Assembly: GCF_004965515.1 (NCBI RefSeq)
Contig: NZ_SSHH01000004.1
Coordinates: 340,599 to 404,598, forward strand
DNA: 64,000 nucleotides
Reading direction: 5' to 3'
Origin: Alteraurantiacibacter aquimixticola
GTDB taxonomy: Bacteria > Pseudomonadota > Alphaproteobacteria > Sphingomonadales > Sphingomonadaceae
The notes below the pieces were generated by a model. That model had not been told where the DNA came from, did not search any database, and was given only the letters and a program-made list of their open reading frames with translations. Both the position numbers and the translations under genes were made by a program. Every line of letters begins with the position of its first letter. The first letter of the stretch is position 1. Shown here one piece after another: positions 36,852 through 45,804 of the stretch.

Positions 36852-37460
36852 GTGACCCTTCTCGATTCCCCCACCAAGGATGAGGCCTTCGCCACAGCGC
36901 GCAAGGCAATGATCGACAGCCAGCTGCGCACCAGCGGGGTGACCGATCCGGTCGTCGTTGGCCGCATGCGCGAAGTGAAGCGCGAGGAATTCGTGCCCGA
37001 AAGTGCCAAGGGCGTCGCCTATATGGACCGCGCCGTGCCGCTGGGCGATGGCAAGTACCTCGCCGCACCGATCGTGCAGGGCATGCTGCTGCAGGAAGCC
37101 AAGCCCGGTCTCGACGAGAGCGCGATCGTGGTCGATGGCGGCAGCGGCTACCTCGCCGAATTGCTGCGCCCGCTGGTCGCCTCGCTCAAGGTGATGAGCG
37201 TGGAGGAAGCGCTGGCCCCGGCACGCGGCGGCAAGAAGGTGGACCTGATCATCGTCGACGGCGCGATCGAGCAGCTGCCCGATTCGCTCGCCAAGCGTCT
37301 GGCCGACGATGGCCGTATCGTCACCGGCATGGTGCATGACGGCGTGACCAGCATCGCGCGCGGCCGCAAGTCGAGCAAGCAGGTGGTGTTCATGCCGCTG
37401 GGTGAAGTAGGCATTCCGCGCCTTTCCGCTTTCGACAAGCCGAAGGGCTGGAGCTTCTGA
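36852..37460 (+). CDS. PCMT-like protein with degenerate methyltransferase motif
   Basis: The 202-residue product is like protein-L-isoaspartate O-methyltransferase in its first part (RKAMIDSQLRTSGVTDPVVVGRM, REEFVPESAKGVAYMDRAVPLGDGKYLAAP). The SAM-binding loop, usually GxGSGY, reads DGGSGYLAELL, and the middle domain is short, so the enzyme may be inactive or altered. The GTG start follows GACGAAAG. It lies directly before tolC (2 bp), an arrangement I recall in related genomes. Confidence 0.8.
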   Translation: MTLLDSPTKDEAFATARKAMIDSQLRTSGVTDPVVVGRMREVKREEFVPESAKGVAYMDRAVPLGDGKYLAAPIVQGMLLQEAKPGLDESAIVVDGGSGYLAELLRPLVASLKVMSVEEALAPARGGKKVDLIIVDGAIEQLPDSLAKRLADDGRIVTGMVHDGVTSIARGRKSSKQVVFMPLGEVGIPRLSAFDKPKGWSF

Positions 37461-37462
37461 GC

Positions 37463-38923
37463 ATGCGGCCTGTCATGCGTTCCCTCAGCCTGAAAACGGC
37501 GCTGCTGACCTGCGCCTGCATGATCGCGGCCCCGGCTTCGGCGGAAACGCTGAAGGACGCGCTGTGGCAGGCCTATACCTCCAATCCACAGCTCGAAGCC
37601 GCGCGGGCGCAATTGCGCGCCACGGACGAGAATGTGCCGATCCAGCGCTCCAGCGGCCTGCCCTCGCTGACAACGTCATCGACGCTGACCGAATTCCTCA
37701 AGAGCTCCTCCACCAGCTTCACCTCGCCGGAGCGCCAGCTTTCGGCCAATGTGGACCTGGGCGTGCCGATCTATTCTGGCGGCAGCGTGCGCAACGGTAT
37801 TCGCGCGGCGGAAAACCGCGTGGAAGCGGGACGGGCGGATTTGCGTGGCAGCGAAAGCGCGCTCTTCAGCCAGGTTGTCGCCGCCTATATGGATGTGATC
37901 CGCAACGAGGCGGTGGTCGGCCTGTCCTCCAACAATGTGGACGTGCTGGTCATCAACCTCGAAGCGACGACCGACCGTTTCGAGATCGGCGACCTTACCC
38001 GCACCGACGTGGCGCAATCGGCCAGCCGCCTTGCCCTTGCCCGCAGCGACTTCCGCAGCGCGCAGGCCAACCTCGTATCCGCGCGGGAGAACTACATCGC
38101 GCTGGTCGGCTCCGCACCGGACGATCTGCAGCCCCCGCCGCCGCTCCCCGGCCTCCCCACCAGCCCGGATGATGCGGTCAATGTGGCGCTGGAGTACAAT
38201 CCGGACCTGATCGCCGCGCGCGAGCGTGCGGAAGCGTCTGGCTATGAGATCGAAGTTGCCGGGGCAGGACGCCAGCCGCGACTGGAGGCTTTTGCCAGCG
38301 GCGGATACCAGAATTACCTGGGTACGCTGGACTCGATCCCCGGCACAGCCTCAGCCTCGCAGACCAGCACTTCGGCACAGGCAGGCCTGCGCCTCTCGCT
38401 GCCGATCTTCCAGGGCGGCCGCGTCTCCGCGCAGCAGCGGCAGGCGCAGGCGCAAAGCTCCGCCGCGCTGGAACAGGTAATCGGGACCGAGCGCAATGTC
38501 ATCGCGCAGGTGCGCGCCGCCTATTCCAGCTGGCGCGCTGCCAATGCCATCATCGCCTCCACGCAGGCGGCAGTCGATGCCGCGGAGCTGAGCCTCGAAG
38601 GCGTGCGGGCGGAGAACTCGATCGGCAATCGCCAGATCCTCGACGTCCTGAATGCCGAGCAGGAATTGCTCGCCGCGCGCGTGCAATTGGTGACCGCACG
38701 CCGCAACGAATATGTCGCGGGCTTCACGCTGCTTGCCGCCATGGGCCGCGCCGAAGCGCGCGACCTCGGGCTCGACAGCGAGGGCCCGCTTTACGATCCG
38801 GTGGCCAATTACGACCGCTCGCGCGATATCCTGCTCGACTGGCAGAGCGATCCCGATCCTGTGGCAACCTCCACCCGCACCGTTGACATCCCGGCGCAGG
38901 ATGGCGAGGTTTCGCCTGACTGA
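37463..38923 (+). CDS. tolC: TolC-family outer membrane efflux protein
   Basis: The 486-residue protein has a signal peptide ending in APASAE and the usual two TolC repeats. LKDALWQAYTSNPQLEAARAQL begins the first repeat and AVNVALEYNPDLIAARERAEAS the second. It forms outer-membrane channels for type I secretion and drug efflux. The start is 2 bp after the PCMT-like gene. No inner-membrane partners are nearby. A C-terminal tail of about 45 residues is Asp- and Pro-rich. Confidence 0.93.
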   Translation: MRPVMRSLSLKTALLTCACMIAAPASAETLKDALWQAYTSNPQLEAARAQLRATDENVPIQRSSGLPSLTTSSTLTEFLKSSSTSFTSPERQLSANVDLGVPIYSGGSVRNGIRAAENRVEAGRADLRGSESALFSQVVAAYMDVIRNEAVVGLSSNNVDVLVINLEATTDRFEIGDLTRTDVAQSASRLALARSDFRSAQANLVSARENYIALVGSAPDDLQPPPPLPGLPTSPDDAVNVALEYNPDLIAARERAEASGYEIEVAGAGRQPRLEAFASGGYQNYLGTLDSIPGTASASQTSTSAQAGLRLSLPIFQGGRVSAQQRQAQAQSSAALEQVIGTERNVIAQVRAAYSSWRAANAIIASTQAAVDAAELSLEGVRAENSIGNRQILDVLNAEQELLAARVQLVTARRNEYVAGFTLLAAMGRAEARDLGLDSEGPLYDPVANYDRSRDILLDWQSDPDPVATSTRTVDIPAQDGEVSPD

Positions 38924-38950
38924 TTTCGGCTGCGGCCTTTCGGGGGACTG

Positions 38951-39430
38951 ATGATGCGTCAGGAAGGTGAACCTTCGGTCGAGGAAATCCTCGAATCGAT
39001 CAAGAAAGTGATGGCACGCGATGCCGACAGGATCGTTGCCGGCGCGCGTGAGCCAGCTGGGGAAGGGCTGATCGCCCAACCGGGGGCCGATCCTAACGAG
39101 AATGAGGATGTGCTGGACCTCGATACCGTCGCCCCGGAAACCTCGGAAGCCGCCCAGGCTCCGGGAAAACCCGCAAGCGATGAACTAGCCGAGGGGCTGA
39201 CCAACACTGTCGCTGCCGATTCCATGCGCCAGTCGCTGGCCGCGCTGGCAATGCTCTCCGAACCTTCCGCAAAGCCGCAGATCGTGCGTTCGGGCGAAAC
39301 CTCGCTCGAAGACATGGTGCGCGACCTGCTGCGCCCGCTGATGGCGCAATGGCTCGATGCCCATTTGCCAGAAATCGTTGAGCGGCTGGTGAAGGAAGAG
39401 ATCACCCGGATCGCGGGCAAGAAGCGCTGA
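38951..39430 (+). CDS. popZ: PopZ/DUF2497-type protein
   Basis: The 159-residue acidic protein starts [20 protein letters not shown], the hallmark N-terminal helix of PopZ (DUF2497). It ends with [37 protein letters not shown], the conserved C-terminal helices used for polymerisation. The acidic, disordered middle is shorter than in Caulobacter. PopZ anchors the centromere parS-ParB complex at the pole, which fits with parABS about 15 kb away. Start ATG at 38951 or 38954. Confidence 0.88.
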   Translation: MMRQEGEPSVEEILESIKKVMARDADRIVAGAREPAGEGLIAQPGADPNENEDVLDLDTVAPETSEAAQAPGKPASDELAEGLTNTVAADSMRQSLAALAMLSEPSAKPQIVRSGETSLEDMVRDLLRPLMAQWLDAHLPEIVERLVKEEITRIAGKKR

Positions 39431-39470
39431 GCACTTGCGGGCCGGGCGGGGCACATTACCTCCACCGGCA

Positions 39471-39851
39471 ATGAGCAAGGCTGATCCTGCAGACATTGCG
39501 AAAGCAGAACGCGCGCTGGCCAAGATCGGCGGCGAGGCGATCGAACGTCATATCCTCCTGTGCGGCATCTCCGAGAAGCAGCAGTGCTGCCGTCGTGAGG
39601 AAGGGGAGCGCAGCTGGAAATTCCTCAAGAAGCGGCTGAAGGAGCTGGGGCTGGCAGGAGCGGGCGGCGTCCAGCGGACCAAGGCCGATTGCCTGCAGAT
39701 CTGCGAAGCGGGGCCTGTCGCAGTCGTCTGGCCCGATGGCGTCTGGTACCATTCCTGCACTGAGGATGTGCTGGAAAAGATCATCCAGCAGCATCTGATC
39801 GGCGGGAAGCCGGTGGAGGCGTACCGGCTCTATCCTTCAGAGGGCGGCTGA
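39471..39851 (+). CDS. (2Fe-2S) ferredoxin-like protein
   Basis: The 126-residue protein has the thioredoxin-like 2Fe-2S ferredoxin fold: [14 protein letters not shown] near residue 20, then [23 protein letters not shown] with two Cys four apart. These match the four cluster ligands (CxnC and CxxxC). Its redox partner is unknown. It begins 40 bp after popZ. Confidence 0.88.
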   Translation: MSKADPADIAKAERALAKIGGEAIERHILLCGISEKQQCCRREEGERSWKFLKKRLKELGLAGAGGVQRTKADCLQICEAGPVAVVWPDGVWYHSCTEDVLEKIIQQHLIGGKPVEAYRLYPSEGG

Positions 39852-40036
39852 GGCTTTCCTACATGAGGAGGGGCGGGCGAGAGTAGCTGCGGCTCTTTCA
39901 CATGTCCGATCGCAACGCGTTTTCCCTTTCGGGAAGTGTCAACTTCGCGCTTTGCCGTTATTGCACCTGTTTTCAGATATATAGATCGGTTTGAGCGAGG
40001 TCACAGACTGTCAATTTTGTCAACTTCGCTGCCGCT

Positions 40037-40327
40037 TCACTCTTCGAGTTCGTCGAGCGAATTCTCCACCGCCTCGTCATGCCCGGTGCCGCTGGATAGG
40101 AACACCAGCCCCATCAGCGCGCTCATCAGCAGCATGGCAATCCCGATGCCCAGTGCGGTAGCGATGAAGAAATGGACCGAAACCATGCCCATTTCCCTGT
40201 ACAGCAGTGTCAGGGCGATAATGACCACGCCCACCGTCAGCGCGAACATGAAGCGCATCAGCCGCCGATAGCGGGCCCAGGCATGGGCCGCCGTCGCGGG
40301 ATCGTCGAGCGGGGATTTCCGTACCAT
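40037..40327 (-). CDS. Small hypothetical membrane protein
   Basis: The 96-residue product has two hydrophobic helices (about residues 26-43 and 52-74) and an acidic tail GHDEAVENSLDELEE. No family is recognised. The start at the second Met (MVRKSPLD) was preferred; a Met five codons earlier is possible. It is divergent from the CBS-domain gene. Confidence 0.7.
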   Translation of the reverse strand: MVRKSPLDDPATAAHAWARYRRLMRFMFALTVGVVIIALTLLYREMGMVSVHFFIATALGIGIAMLLMSALMGLVFLSSGTGHDEAVENSLDELEE

Positions 40328-40441
40328 GCGCGTTTCATGCACCTCTCATCCCGGTGATGCAACGGGGCTGGAAGTCCCCATTTGCCCGGACTCGGCAGGT
40401 CATGGCATGATGCGTCCCTTCACGCGAATTGGAGAGAGCGC

Positions 40442-40870
40442 ATGTCAATTGCCCGGATAATCGAAGGCCGCCAGCAGGATATCGTCAGCTGCACCGCGGA
40501 TGACAGCGTGCGCGATGTCGCCGCATTGCTGGCCGAACGGCGCATCGGCGCACTGCCTGTGATGGATGGGGAGAACGTGGCGGGCATCTTCTCCGAACGC
40601 GACTTGCTCTATTGCGTCGCGCGCGAGGGCGAGGCGGTGCTGTCGCGCTCGGTCGGCGAGGTGATGACGGCGCCCGCGATATCCATCGATCCGGGGCAGA
40701 GCGTGTTGCGCGCCCTCTCGCTGATGACCCGGCGGCGCATCCGCCACCTGCCGGTGGTCGAGAATGGCAAGCTGCTCGGCTTCGTCTCGATCGGTGACCT
40801 GGTGAAGTACCGCATGGACCAGATCGAGGAAGAGGCGGAACAGATGCGCGAATATATCGCGCAGTCCTGA
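40442..40870 (+). CDS. Tandem CBS-domain protein
   Basis: The 142-residue protein consists of two CBS domains. The first has [36 protein letters not shown], and the second has [38 protein letters not shown] pairs bind adenosine nucleotides as regulatory modules. No effector domain is fused, so its partner is unknown. The ATG follows GGAGAG. It is upstream of erpA with a 44-bp gap. Confidence 0.9.
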   Translation: MSIARIIEGRQQDIVSCTADDSVRDVAALLAERRIGALPVMDGENVAGIFSERDLLYCVAREGEAVLSRSVGEVMTAPAISIDPGQSVLRALSLMTRRRIRHLPVVENGKLLGFVSIGDLVKYRMDQIEEEAEQMREYIAQS

Positions 40871-40914
40871 ACGCCTCTCTTGAGCGGCGCCCCTCCGCAC
40901 ACTACATCGCGTCC

Positions 40915-41244
40915 ATGGCCGAAACGCTCACCCTGACCGCCGCCGCTGCAGAGCGCGTGGGACTGATTGCCCGGAAACAGGGCAAGCCCGCCGTGCTGCG
41001 CCTGTCAGTCGAGGGCGGGGGCTGCTCCGGCTTCCAGTACAAGTTCGACCTCGACGATGCGCCGGAGGCTGACGACATGGTCAGCGAGACCGATGGTGTG
41101 AAGCTGGTGGTCGATCCGGTCAGCCTGGACCTTGTGGCCGGAAGCACGGTCGATTTCGTCGAATCCCTGGGCGGTGCGGCATTTCGGGTCGAAAACCCTC
41201 AGGCCGCCGCCGGTTGCGGTTGCGGTTCCAGCTTTGGCATCTAA
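40915..41244 (+). CDS. erpA: Iron-sulfur insertion protein ErpA-like
   Basis: The 109-residue A-type carrier has the three ligands Cys37 (GGGCSGF), Cys101 and Cys103 (AGCGCGSS). It delivers clusters to target proteins and is distinct from SufA, encoded in the suf operon; ErpA identity rests on position and sequence shape. The xthA gene follows 24 bp later. Confidence 0.93.
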   Translation: MAETLTLTAAAAERVGLIARKQGKPAVLRLSVEGGGCSGFQYKFDLDDAPEADDMVSETDGVKLVVDPVSLDLVAGSTVDFVESLGGAAFRVENPQAAAGCGCGSSFGI

Positions 41245-41268
41245 AGTCCGCCCAAAGGGACGGACATT

Positions 41269-42042
41269 GTGCGTATAGCCTCATTCAACATCAACGGTAT
41301 CAAGGCGCGCCTGCCGCGCCTGCTCGAATGGCTGGAGGAAACCCGGCCCACGGTCGCCTGCCTGCAGGAAATCAAGACCATGGACGAAGGCTTCCCGGCC
41401 GAGGAGTTCGAGAAGATCGGCTATCACGCCATCTGGCACGGGCAGAAGAGCTTCAACGGCGTGGCGATCCTTGCCGACGGGGTGAAGCCTGAAGAGAAGC
41501 AGCGCGGCCTGCCCGGCGACGATAGCGACGAGCAATCGCGCTACCTCGAGGCCGAGGTGAACGGCGTGCGCATCTGCAACCTTTATCTTCCCAACGGCAA
41601 TCCGCAGCCGGGGCCCAAATTCGATTACAAGCTGGCGTGGATGGAGCGGCTGCGCAATAGGATCGCCGGACACCTCGCTGCAGAGATCCCCACGGTCGTC
41701 CTCGGCGACTTCAACGTCATTCCAGAGGACAAGGACGTCTGGGCGGTAAAGACGATGCAGGACGATGCGCTGATGCAGCCTGAATCGCGCGATGCCTATG
41801 CACGGCTGCTCAATGACGGGTGGACCGATGCGCTTGGCACGCTCAACCCGCGCGGCGGAGTATGGACGTACTGGGATTACCAGGCAGGCGCTTGGCAGCG
41901 CGACCACGGCTTCCGCATCGACCACCTGCTACTCTCACCCGATTGCGCGGACCGGCTGGCGGCAGCCGGCGTCGACAAGGACCATCGCGGCCGAGAGAAG
42001 GCCAGCGACCACGCGCCCGTGTGGGTAGAACTACGCGACTAG
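41269..42042 (+). CDS. xthA: Exodeoxyribonuclease III
   Basis: XthA is an AP endonuclease and 3'-5' exonuclease for base-excision repair. The 257-residue product has the family motifs ASFNINGIKAR, LQEIK with the metal-binding Glu, LGDFNV and SDHAPV with the catalytic His near the C-terminus. It starts with GTG after an AAAGGGACGG ribosome-binding site. A structured repeat lies 38 bp past the stop. Confidence 0.95.
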   Translation: MRIASFNINGIKARLPRLLEWLEETRPTVACLQEIKTMDEGFPAEEFEKIGYHAIWHGQKSFNGVAILADGVKPEEKQRGLPGDDSDEQSRYLEAEVNGVRICNLYLPNGNPQPGPKFDYKLAWMERLRNRIAGHLAAEIPTVVLGDFNVIPEDKDVWAVKTMQDDALMQPESRDAYARLLNDGWTDALGTLNPRGGVWTYWDYQAGAWQRDHGFRIDHLLLSPDCADRLAAAGVDKDHRGREKASDHAPVWVELRD

Positions 42043-42080
42043 CAACCGCGCTCTACGCGCAAGACGGCTGACGCCAGCCA

Positions 42081-42190
42081 GCCGCAAGGCCGAACGGCCG
42101 CCCGCAGGTGCCCCGCACCCTGAGCTTGTCGAAGGGGAAGGGAATAGCGCCGAGGACCGCGCGCCCGGATGGGCGTGCGGAAGTCAAACA
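42081..42190 (+). repeat. Structured repeat, copy 2
   Basis: It contains GGCC-GAAC-GGCC (42088-42099), a GGTGC-CCC-GCACC hairpin (42107-42119), and the 10-bp stem with GGAT loop that is identical to copy 1 in the 30 bases 42151-42180. The first hairpin differs from copy 1 by a compensatory G-C to C-G change. The middle part carries a separate element (42116-42138). It is located between the convergent xthA and cell-wall hydrolase genes. Confidence 0.8.
42116..42138 (+). repeat. Common dispersed palindrome nested in repeat copy 2
   Basis: The segment CACCCTGAGCTTGTCGAAGG resembles a widespread short alphaproteobacterial repeat that I recall. It sits in the middle of copy 2, where copy 1 has the GGGCAG/CTGCCC hairpin, which suggests an insertion or replacement. 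Confidence 0.55.
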
Positions 42191-42194
42191 CCAA

Positions 42195-42878
42195 TCACCT
42201 ATAAAAAATATGACTATCGATGCGCGCCACGCTCGCCTTGGCGCGGGCCCAGCGCGGGCTCACATGCGTAGCGTGGAAATAGAGCGAATCCGCCGCTTCG
42301 CTGTCCCACAGCTCCTGATGCGCGATGCGCGCGATTGCCTTGGCGCGGCGCCATGCCTGCGAGGAGGCGTTGGGAGTGGGGATGCGTCCGGCGCGCACGA
42401 AGGAGAACTGCGCGCGCTGGGTGACGACCGAACAATAGTCATTCGGGAACAGACGTGATTCCGAACGGTTGATGACCACGCGGGCTACGGCCAGCTGGCC
42501 GGCCAGCGGCTCGCCGCGCGATTCGAAATAAACGGCCTGGGCAAGGCAGCGAAGCTCGGTCGACATTTCCTCTGCGGAAGAAACGGTGCTCACCAGCTCG
42601 CGCAGGGAGGTGGAAGCCTGGGGTTCGACGACCGGCTCTTCGGGCGCTTCGGGAATTTCCTGCACCACGGCGCTGGAAACGAAGCGCACCGGGGCGGCTT
42701 CGACATCAGCAGCTTGTGCATCTTCGGATGCACCTTGGGCCAATGGGGTGACCGTTTCGAGCGCTACGGGCTCTGCCTGGTCCTGGGCAACGGCGCCGGT
42801 CATGCCGGTGCCAAGAAGTGCTGCAAACATGACAGCGACCGAGGCAAGGGCCCCGGCCCGGTAGAACTTGCGGTTCAT
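42195..42878 (-). CDS. Cell wall hydrolase, SleB/Hydrolase_2 type
   Basis: The 227-residue protein has a signal-anchor or signal peptide (residues 9-31), an acidic, Pro/Glu-rich linker, and a Hydrolase_2 domain (PF07486) with LAQAVYFESRGEPLAGQLAVARVVINR, including the family's first catalytic-type Glu. Its YFHATHVSPRWARAK end is also typical. It probably cuts cortex-like or ordinary peptidoglycan in the periplasm. Confidence 0.88.
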   Translation of the reverse strand: MNRKFYRAGALASVAVMFAALLGTGMTGAVAQDQAEPVALETVTPLAQGASEDAQAADVEAAPVRFVSSAVVQEIPEAPEEPVVEPQASTSLRELVSTVSSAEEMSTELRCLAQAVYFESRGEPLAGQLAVARVVINRSESRLFPNDYCSVVTQRAQFSFVRAGRIPTPNASSQAWRRAKAIARIAHQELWDSEAADSLYFHATHVSPRWARAKASVARIDSHIFYR

Positions 42879-43081
42879 GTAACCTGTAACTCAAGGCGGT
42901 GGGAAACCCGTCGCAGGTCAGCGATCGCGAGTTGTCAGCAACAACTCGTAAATGCCGCGATCCCATCAAAGGACCTGCCGGTTGCCCCCCGTCTGCGCGC
43001 CCCAGCCACCGGTGTGATTACCGGCCGGAAGAGGCCAACGCTCTGGAAGTCGCGGGCCAAATAGCGACCCGAGTCACGAAG

Positions 43082-43426
43082 TCAACCTGTGGTTCCCTGG
43101 TTTCCGATGAAACGTTCTGCATTGGCGATATCCAGCTCGACCAGCCAGACATCGCTATCCTGGCGTTTGCGCCGGTCGCAGTATTCGCTGAATTCCATCG
43201 GATTTTCAGGGTCTTGAGTCTTGGAAAGCGTCCATTTCCTGGTGCCGTCAAGCTGCGGCATTCGCTCATAGAGACGCGAATTTGTGCCGTTTTCGCAACA
43301 GATCACCAGGATTGTCCCGGCATCGCGTTCACCCTTTGCCAGCACGGTGGCGAAGCCGCCTTCAGCCTGCACCGCGCGGAGCAGACCACTCACTTCGATA
43401 TGCGCGGGGAGCCTCGCCTCTTCCAC
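43082..43426 (-). CDS. DUF1491 family protein
   Basis: The 114-residue cytoplasmic protein has LPAHIEVSGLLRAVQAEGGFATVLAKGERDAGTILVI, the DUF1491 core, and a later FSEYCDRRKRQDSDVWLVELD. The family is found in alphaproteobacteria and its role is unknown. It starts 2 bp after the thioesterase-like gene, so they share an operon with ptsN. Confidence 0.85.
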   Translation of the reverse strand: MEEARLPAHIEVSGLLRAVQAEGGFATVLAKGERDAGTILVICCENGTNSRLYERMPQLDGTRKWTLSKTQDPENPMEFSEYCDRRKRQDSDVWLVELDIANAERFIGNQGTTG

Positions 43427-43428
43427 GA

Positions 43429-43911
43429 TCAGTCCTGCGGCCGGTATCCGGGAAGCCCGGAAAGCGCGATATGCGAGCGCATGAATGTGCCTGTCCCACG
43501 GCCGATTTCATCGCCTTCTGCATCGACCAGGCTTGCTTCGGCCACGAAAACGCGGCGCTTGCCGCTGATCCAGCGGCCGCGCGCCTCGACCGGGCCGGAG
43601 CGCACCGGCTTGGTGAAATGGAGATTGAAGCCTGTCGTCAGCAGGAAACGGTCGGTGACCAGCGAATTCGCGGCATAAAAGGCCGCATCGTCGAGCATCT
43701 TGAAGTAGATCGTGCCATGCGCCGCGCCGGCGGCATGGTGCAGCGCCTTGTCCACCTCGAAACGGATGACCGATTGCCCCTCACCGGGAATTTCCAGGCG
43801 CGAGCGGAACAGCGCATTGATCGGCGCGGAGGCATAGAGCGCTTCGAGCGCGCGGAAATGCGCTGCCGCGCCGCTGGCGGCAGGATCAGGCGACGGACCG
43901 GTCCGAGACAT
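43429..43911 (-). CDS. PaaI-like hotdog-fold thioesterase
   Basis: The 160-residue protein has the 4HBT hotdog fold: HHAAGAAHGTIYFKMLDDAAFYAANSLV, with the loop-helix that normally carries the catalytic Asp, followed by strands FNLHFTKPV and RRVFVAEASLVD. It probably hydrolyses an acyl-CoA, but the substrate is unknown. Its start overlaps the ptsN 3' end by 26 bp, an unusually long overlap. Confidence 0.85.
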   Translation of the reverse strand: MSRTGPSPDPAASGAAAHFRALEALYASAPINALFRSRLEIPGEGQSVIRFEVDKALHHAAGAAHGTIYFKMLDDAAFYAANSLVTDRFLLTTGFNLHFTKPVRSGPVEARGRWISGKRRVFVAEASLVDAEGDEIGRGTGTFMRSHIALSGLPGYRPQD

Positions 43912-44347
43912 TGGTCAAGAGGGCGTAGATCGCCTCCACATCGGGTGCATCGGCCAGCGCATCGCGCATGTTCTCATCGCGCATCAGCCGCGAAATGGAG
44001 GCCAGTGCATGCAGATGGGCAGCGCCGCTGTTCTCGGGCGAGAGCAGGCCGAATACCAGATCCACCGGAAGCCCGTCCGCAGCATCGAAATCCGCCGCAT
44101 GTTCAAGCTTCAGCAGCGCTGCGACCGGACGCTGGATTCCCGGAATGCGCGCATGCGGAATGGCCACGCCGCGGCCGAAACCGGTGCTGCCAAGCTTCTC
44201 GCGCTCATCAAGATATTCGAGGACGGTTTCCGCCTCGATATCACAGGCTTGAGCGAAGAGAGAGCTCAGTTGGGCCAGAATGTCCTGTTTGCTCCTGACG
44301 TCGACGATCGCGACCGAATCAGGCTGGAGCGCAAAAAGAGAATCCAT
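43886..44347 (-). CDS. ptsN: Nitrogen PTS enzyme IIA (PtsN)
   Basis: EIIA-Ntr is phosphorylated by the nitrogen PTS and regulates metabolism and potassium uptake. The phosphorylated His is H65 in GVAIPHARIPG. The 153-residue length and GLLSPENSGAAHLHALASISRLM match. It follows hpf, the usual hpf-ptsN pairing, although rpoN is absent here. Confidence 0.93.
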   Translation of the reverse strand: MDSLFALQPDSVAIVDVRSKQDILAQLSSLFAQACDIEAETVLEYLDEREKLGSTGFGRGVAIPHARIPGIQRPVAALLKLEHAADFDAADGLPVDLVFGLLSPENSGAAHLHALASISRLMRDENMRDALADAPDVEAIYALLTNVSDRSVA

Positions 44348-44472
44348 GTCCGAAAGACTTCACATTATTCATAGCATTGCCACCCCTGCAGGAATGACAT
44401 TGATATTTCCCAAAAATCCGCTGGTTCTTTCAGAGAACGCGGGACGTCTGCGAGCTGTTCCCGCACGCCTGC

Positions 44473-45039
44473 TCAGGACGGTTCGACCCAACCGATCGAC
44501 CCATCGGAGCGGCGATAAACCATATTATGCCGCCCGGTTCCAGCATTTTTGAAGAACAGCGCATTGGTATGCCTGAGATCGAGCAGCATCACCGCGTCCG
44601 AAACACTGGCCTCGGGAATGTCGATCCGCGTTTCGGCAATGACGGGAGGCGCCTCTGCCGGCAGTTCCTCGACCTCGGGCTCCTCGGGAGCGAAGATGGT
44701 ATAGGCTGCCTCTTCCTCCTTCATCGCATGGGCCGCCTGTTCGTGACGGTCCTTCAACCGGCGCTTGTAGCGGCGCAGCTGCTTCTCGATCTTGTCGGCA
44801 GCCTGTTCGAAGGCGAGGTGAACGTCATGCGCCTCGGCATGGGCCTTCAGGATCAGCCCGTGATTCACATGGAGGACGATGTCGCAACCGAAGGCATTGG
44901 TGGGCGCCTTGCCGAAAGTGACGGTGGAGGAAAGCGCCCGGCTGAAATACTTGTCGACGATACCTTCAAGGCGCTCTGCGGCATGTTCCTGCAAGGCTGC
45001 GCCGGTGTCCAATTGGTGACCGGAAACGCGGATGTCCAT
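44473..45039 (-). CDS. hpf: Ribosome hibernation promoting factor, long form
   Basis: The 188-residue protein has the N-terminal S30AE domain (MDIRVSGHQLDTGAALQEHAAERL, then KAHAEAHDVHLAFEQAADKIEKQLRRYKRRLKD) and a C-terminal dimerisation domain ending NALFFKNAGTGRHNMVYRRSDGSIGW. Long HPF forms 100S ribosomes in stationary phase. The start has an AAGGAG site five to ten bases upstream; the longer frame was not used. Confidence 0.95.
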   Translation of the reverse strand: MDIRVSGHQLDTGAALQEHAAERLEGIVDKYFSRALSSTVTFGKAPTNAFGCDIVLHVNHGLILKAHAEAHDVHLAFEQAADKIEKQLRRYKRRLKDRHEQAAHAMKEEEAAYTIFAPEEPEVEELPAEAPPVIAETRIDIPEASVSDAVMLLDLRHTNALFFKNAGTGRHNMVYRRSDGSIGWVEPS

Positions 45040-45094
45040 GTGGGGGGTACTCCTTCTGTACTTGGCACCTTTGGATATAGGTCCCGATTGGGAC

Positions 45095-45778
45095 TTAATT
45101 AAGCCAGAGCGGTGAATCCAGCGATTCCAGAAAGGCCTTGTGCCGCGCAAGTTCCTCGGCGCTGGGCGCATGGGCGCGCGGTTGGCGGAACTGCCCCGTT
45201 TTCGGGACGAACTGGCGGATCTCGGTGACTGCCACTTCCACCTCTGCCGCCAACTCCAGCCCGATCTGCCGTCCGCCCGTCAGCTCGACATAGACCTGCG
45301 CCAGCAATTCGGCGTCGAGCAAGGCGCCGTGCTTCACGCGGTGGCTTCGATCGACGCCATAGCGGGTGCACAACGCATCGAGCGAATGCTTGGCGCCGGG
45401 ATGGCGGCGGCGAGCGATCGCCAGCGTATCGATCATGCGGTCCATGCCGATTTCCGCCAGGCCGCAGGCGGACAGCTCGAAATTGAGGAAGCCGAAGTCG
45501 AATTGCGCATTATGCGCCACCAGCGGCGCATCGCCGATGAATTCGAGCAGATCGCCCACCGTGTCCTTGAACAGCGGCTTGTCGGCAAGGAAGGCGGCGG
45601 AAAGGCCGTGCACGCGCTCCGCCTCCATCGGCATGTCGCGCTCCGGATTGTAATAGGCATGGTAGCTGCGCCCGGTGGCGACGCGATTGACCATCTCGAC
45701 GCAGCCCATTTCGACCAGCCTGTCCCCCGAATGGGGATCGAGGCCGGTGGTTTCGGTATCGAAGATGATCTCGCGCAT
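45095..45778 (-). CDS. dnaQ: DNA polymerase III epsilon subunit
   Basis: The 227-residue proofreading 3'-5' exonuclease has ExoI FDTETTGLDP, ExoII LVAHNAQFDFGFLN and ExoIII in the KHGALLDAEL region with the catalytic His. It is part of the origin-proximal ppsR-maf-aroE-coaE-dnaQ series, 26 bp after coaE. A 30-residue C-terminal tail probably binds the polymerase subunit. Confidence 0.95.
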   Translation of the reverse strand: MREIIFDTETTGLDPHSGDRLVEMGCVEMVNRVATGRSYHAYYNPERDMPMEAERVHGLSAAFLADKPLFKDTVGDLLEFIGDAPLVAHNAQFDFGFLNFELSACGLAEIGMDRMIDTLAIARRRHPGAKHSLDALCTRYGVDRSHRVKHGALLDAELLAQVYVELTGGRQIGLELAAEVEVAVTEIRQFVPKTGQFRQPRAHAPSAEELARHKAFLESLDSPLWLN

Positions 45779-45804
45779 GGCCGGACTATCGGATGCCCGA
45801 CGCC

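Noticed and set aside
39937-40029. TGTCAACTTCGC occurring twice, 81 bp apart
   Set aside because: A 12-bp direct repeat is seen, but no neighbouring -10 element or known motif supports a regulatory call.
45095-45102. TTAATTAA palindrome at the dnaQ stop
   Set aside because: It resembles a CtrA half-site pair but lacks the N7 spacing, and it lies at a gene's 3' end.
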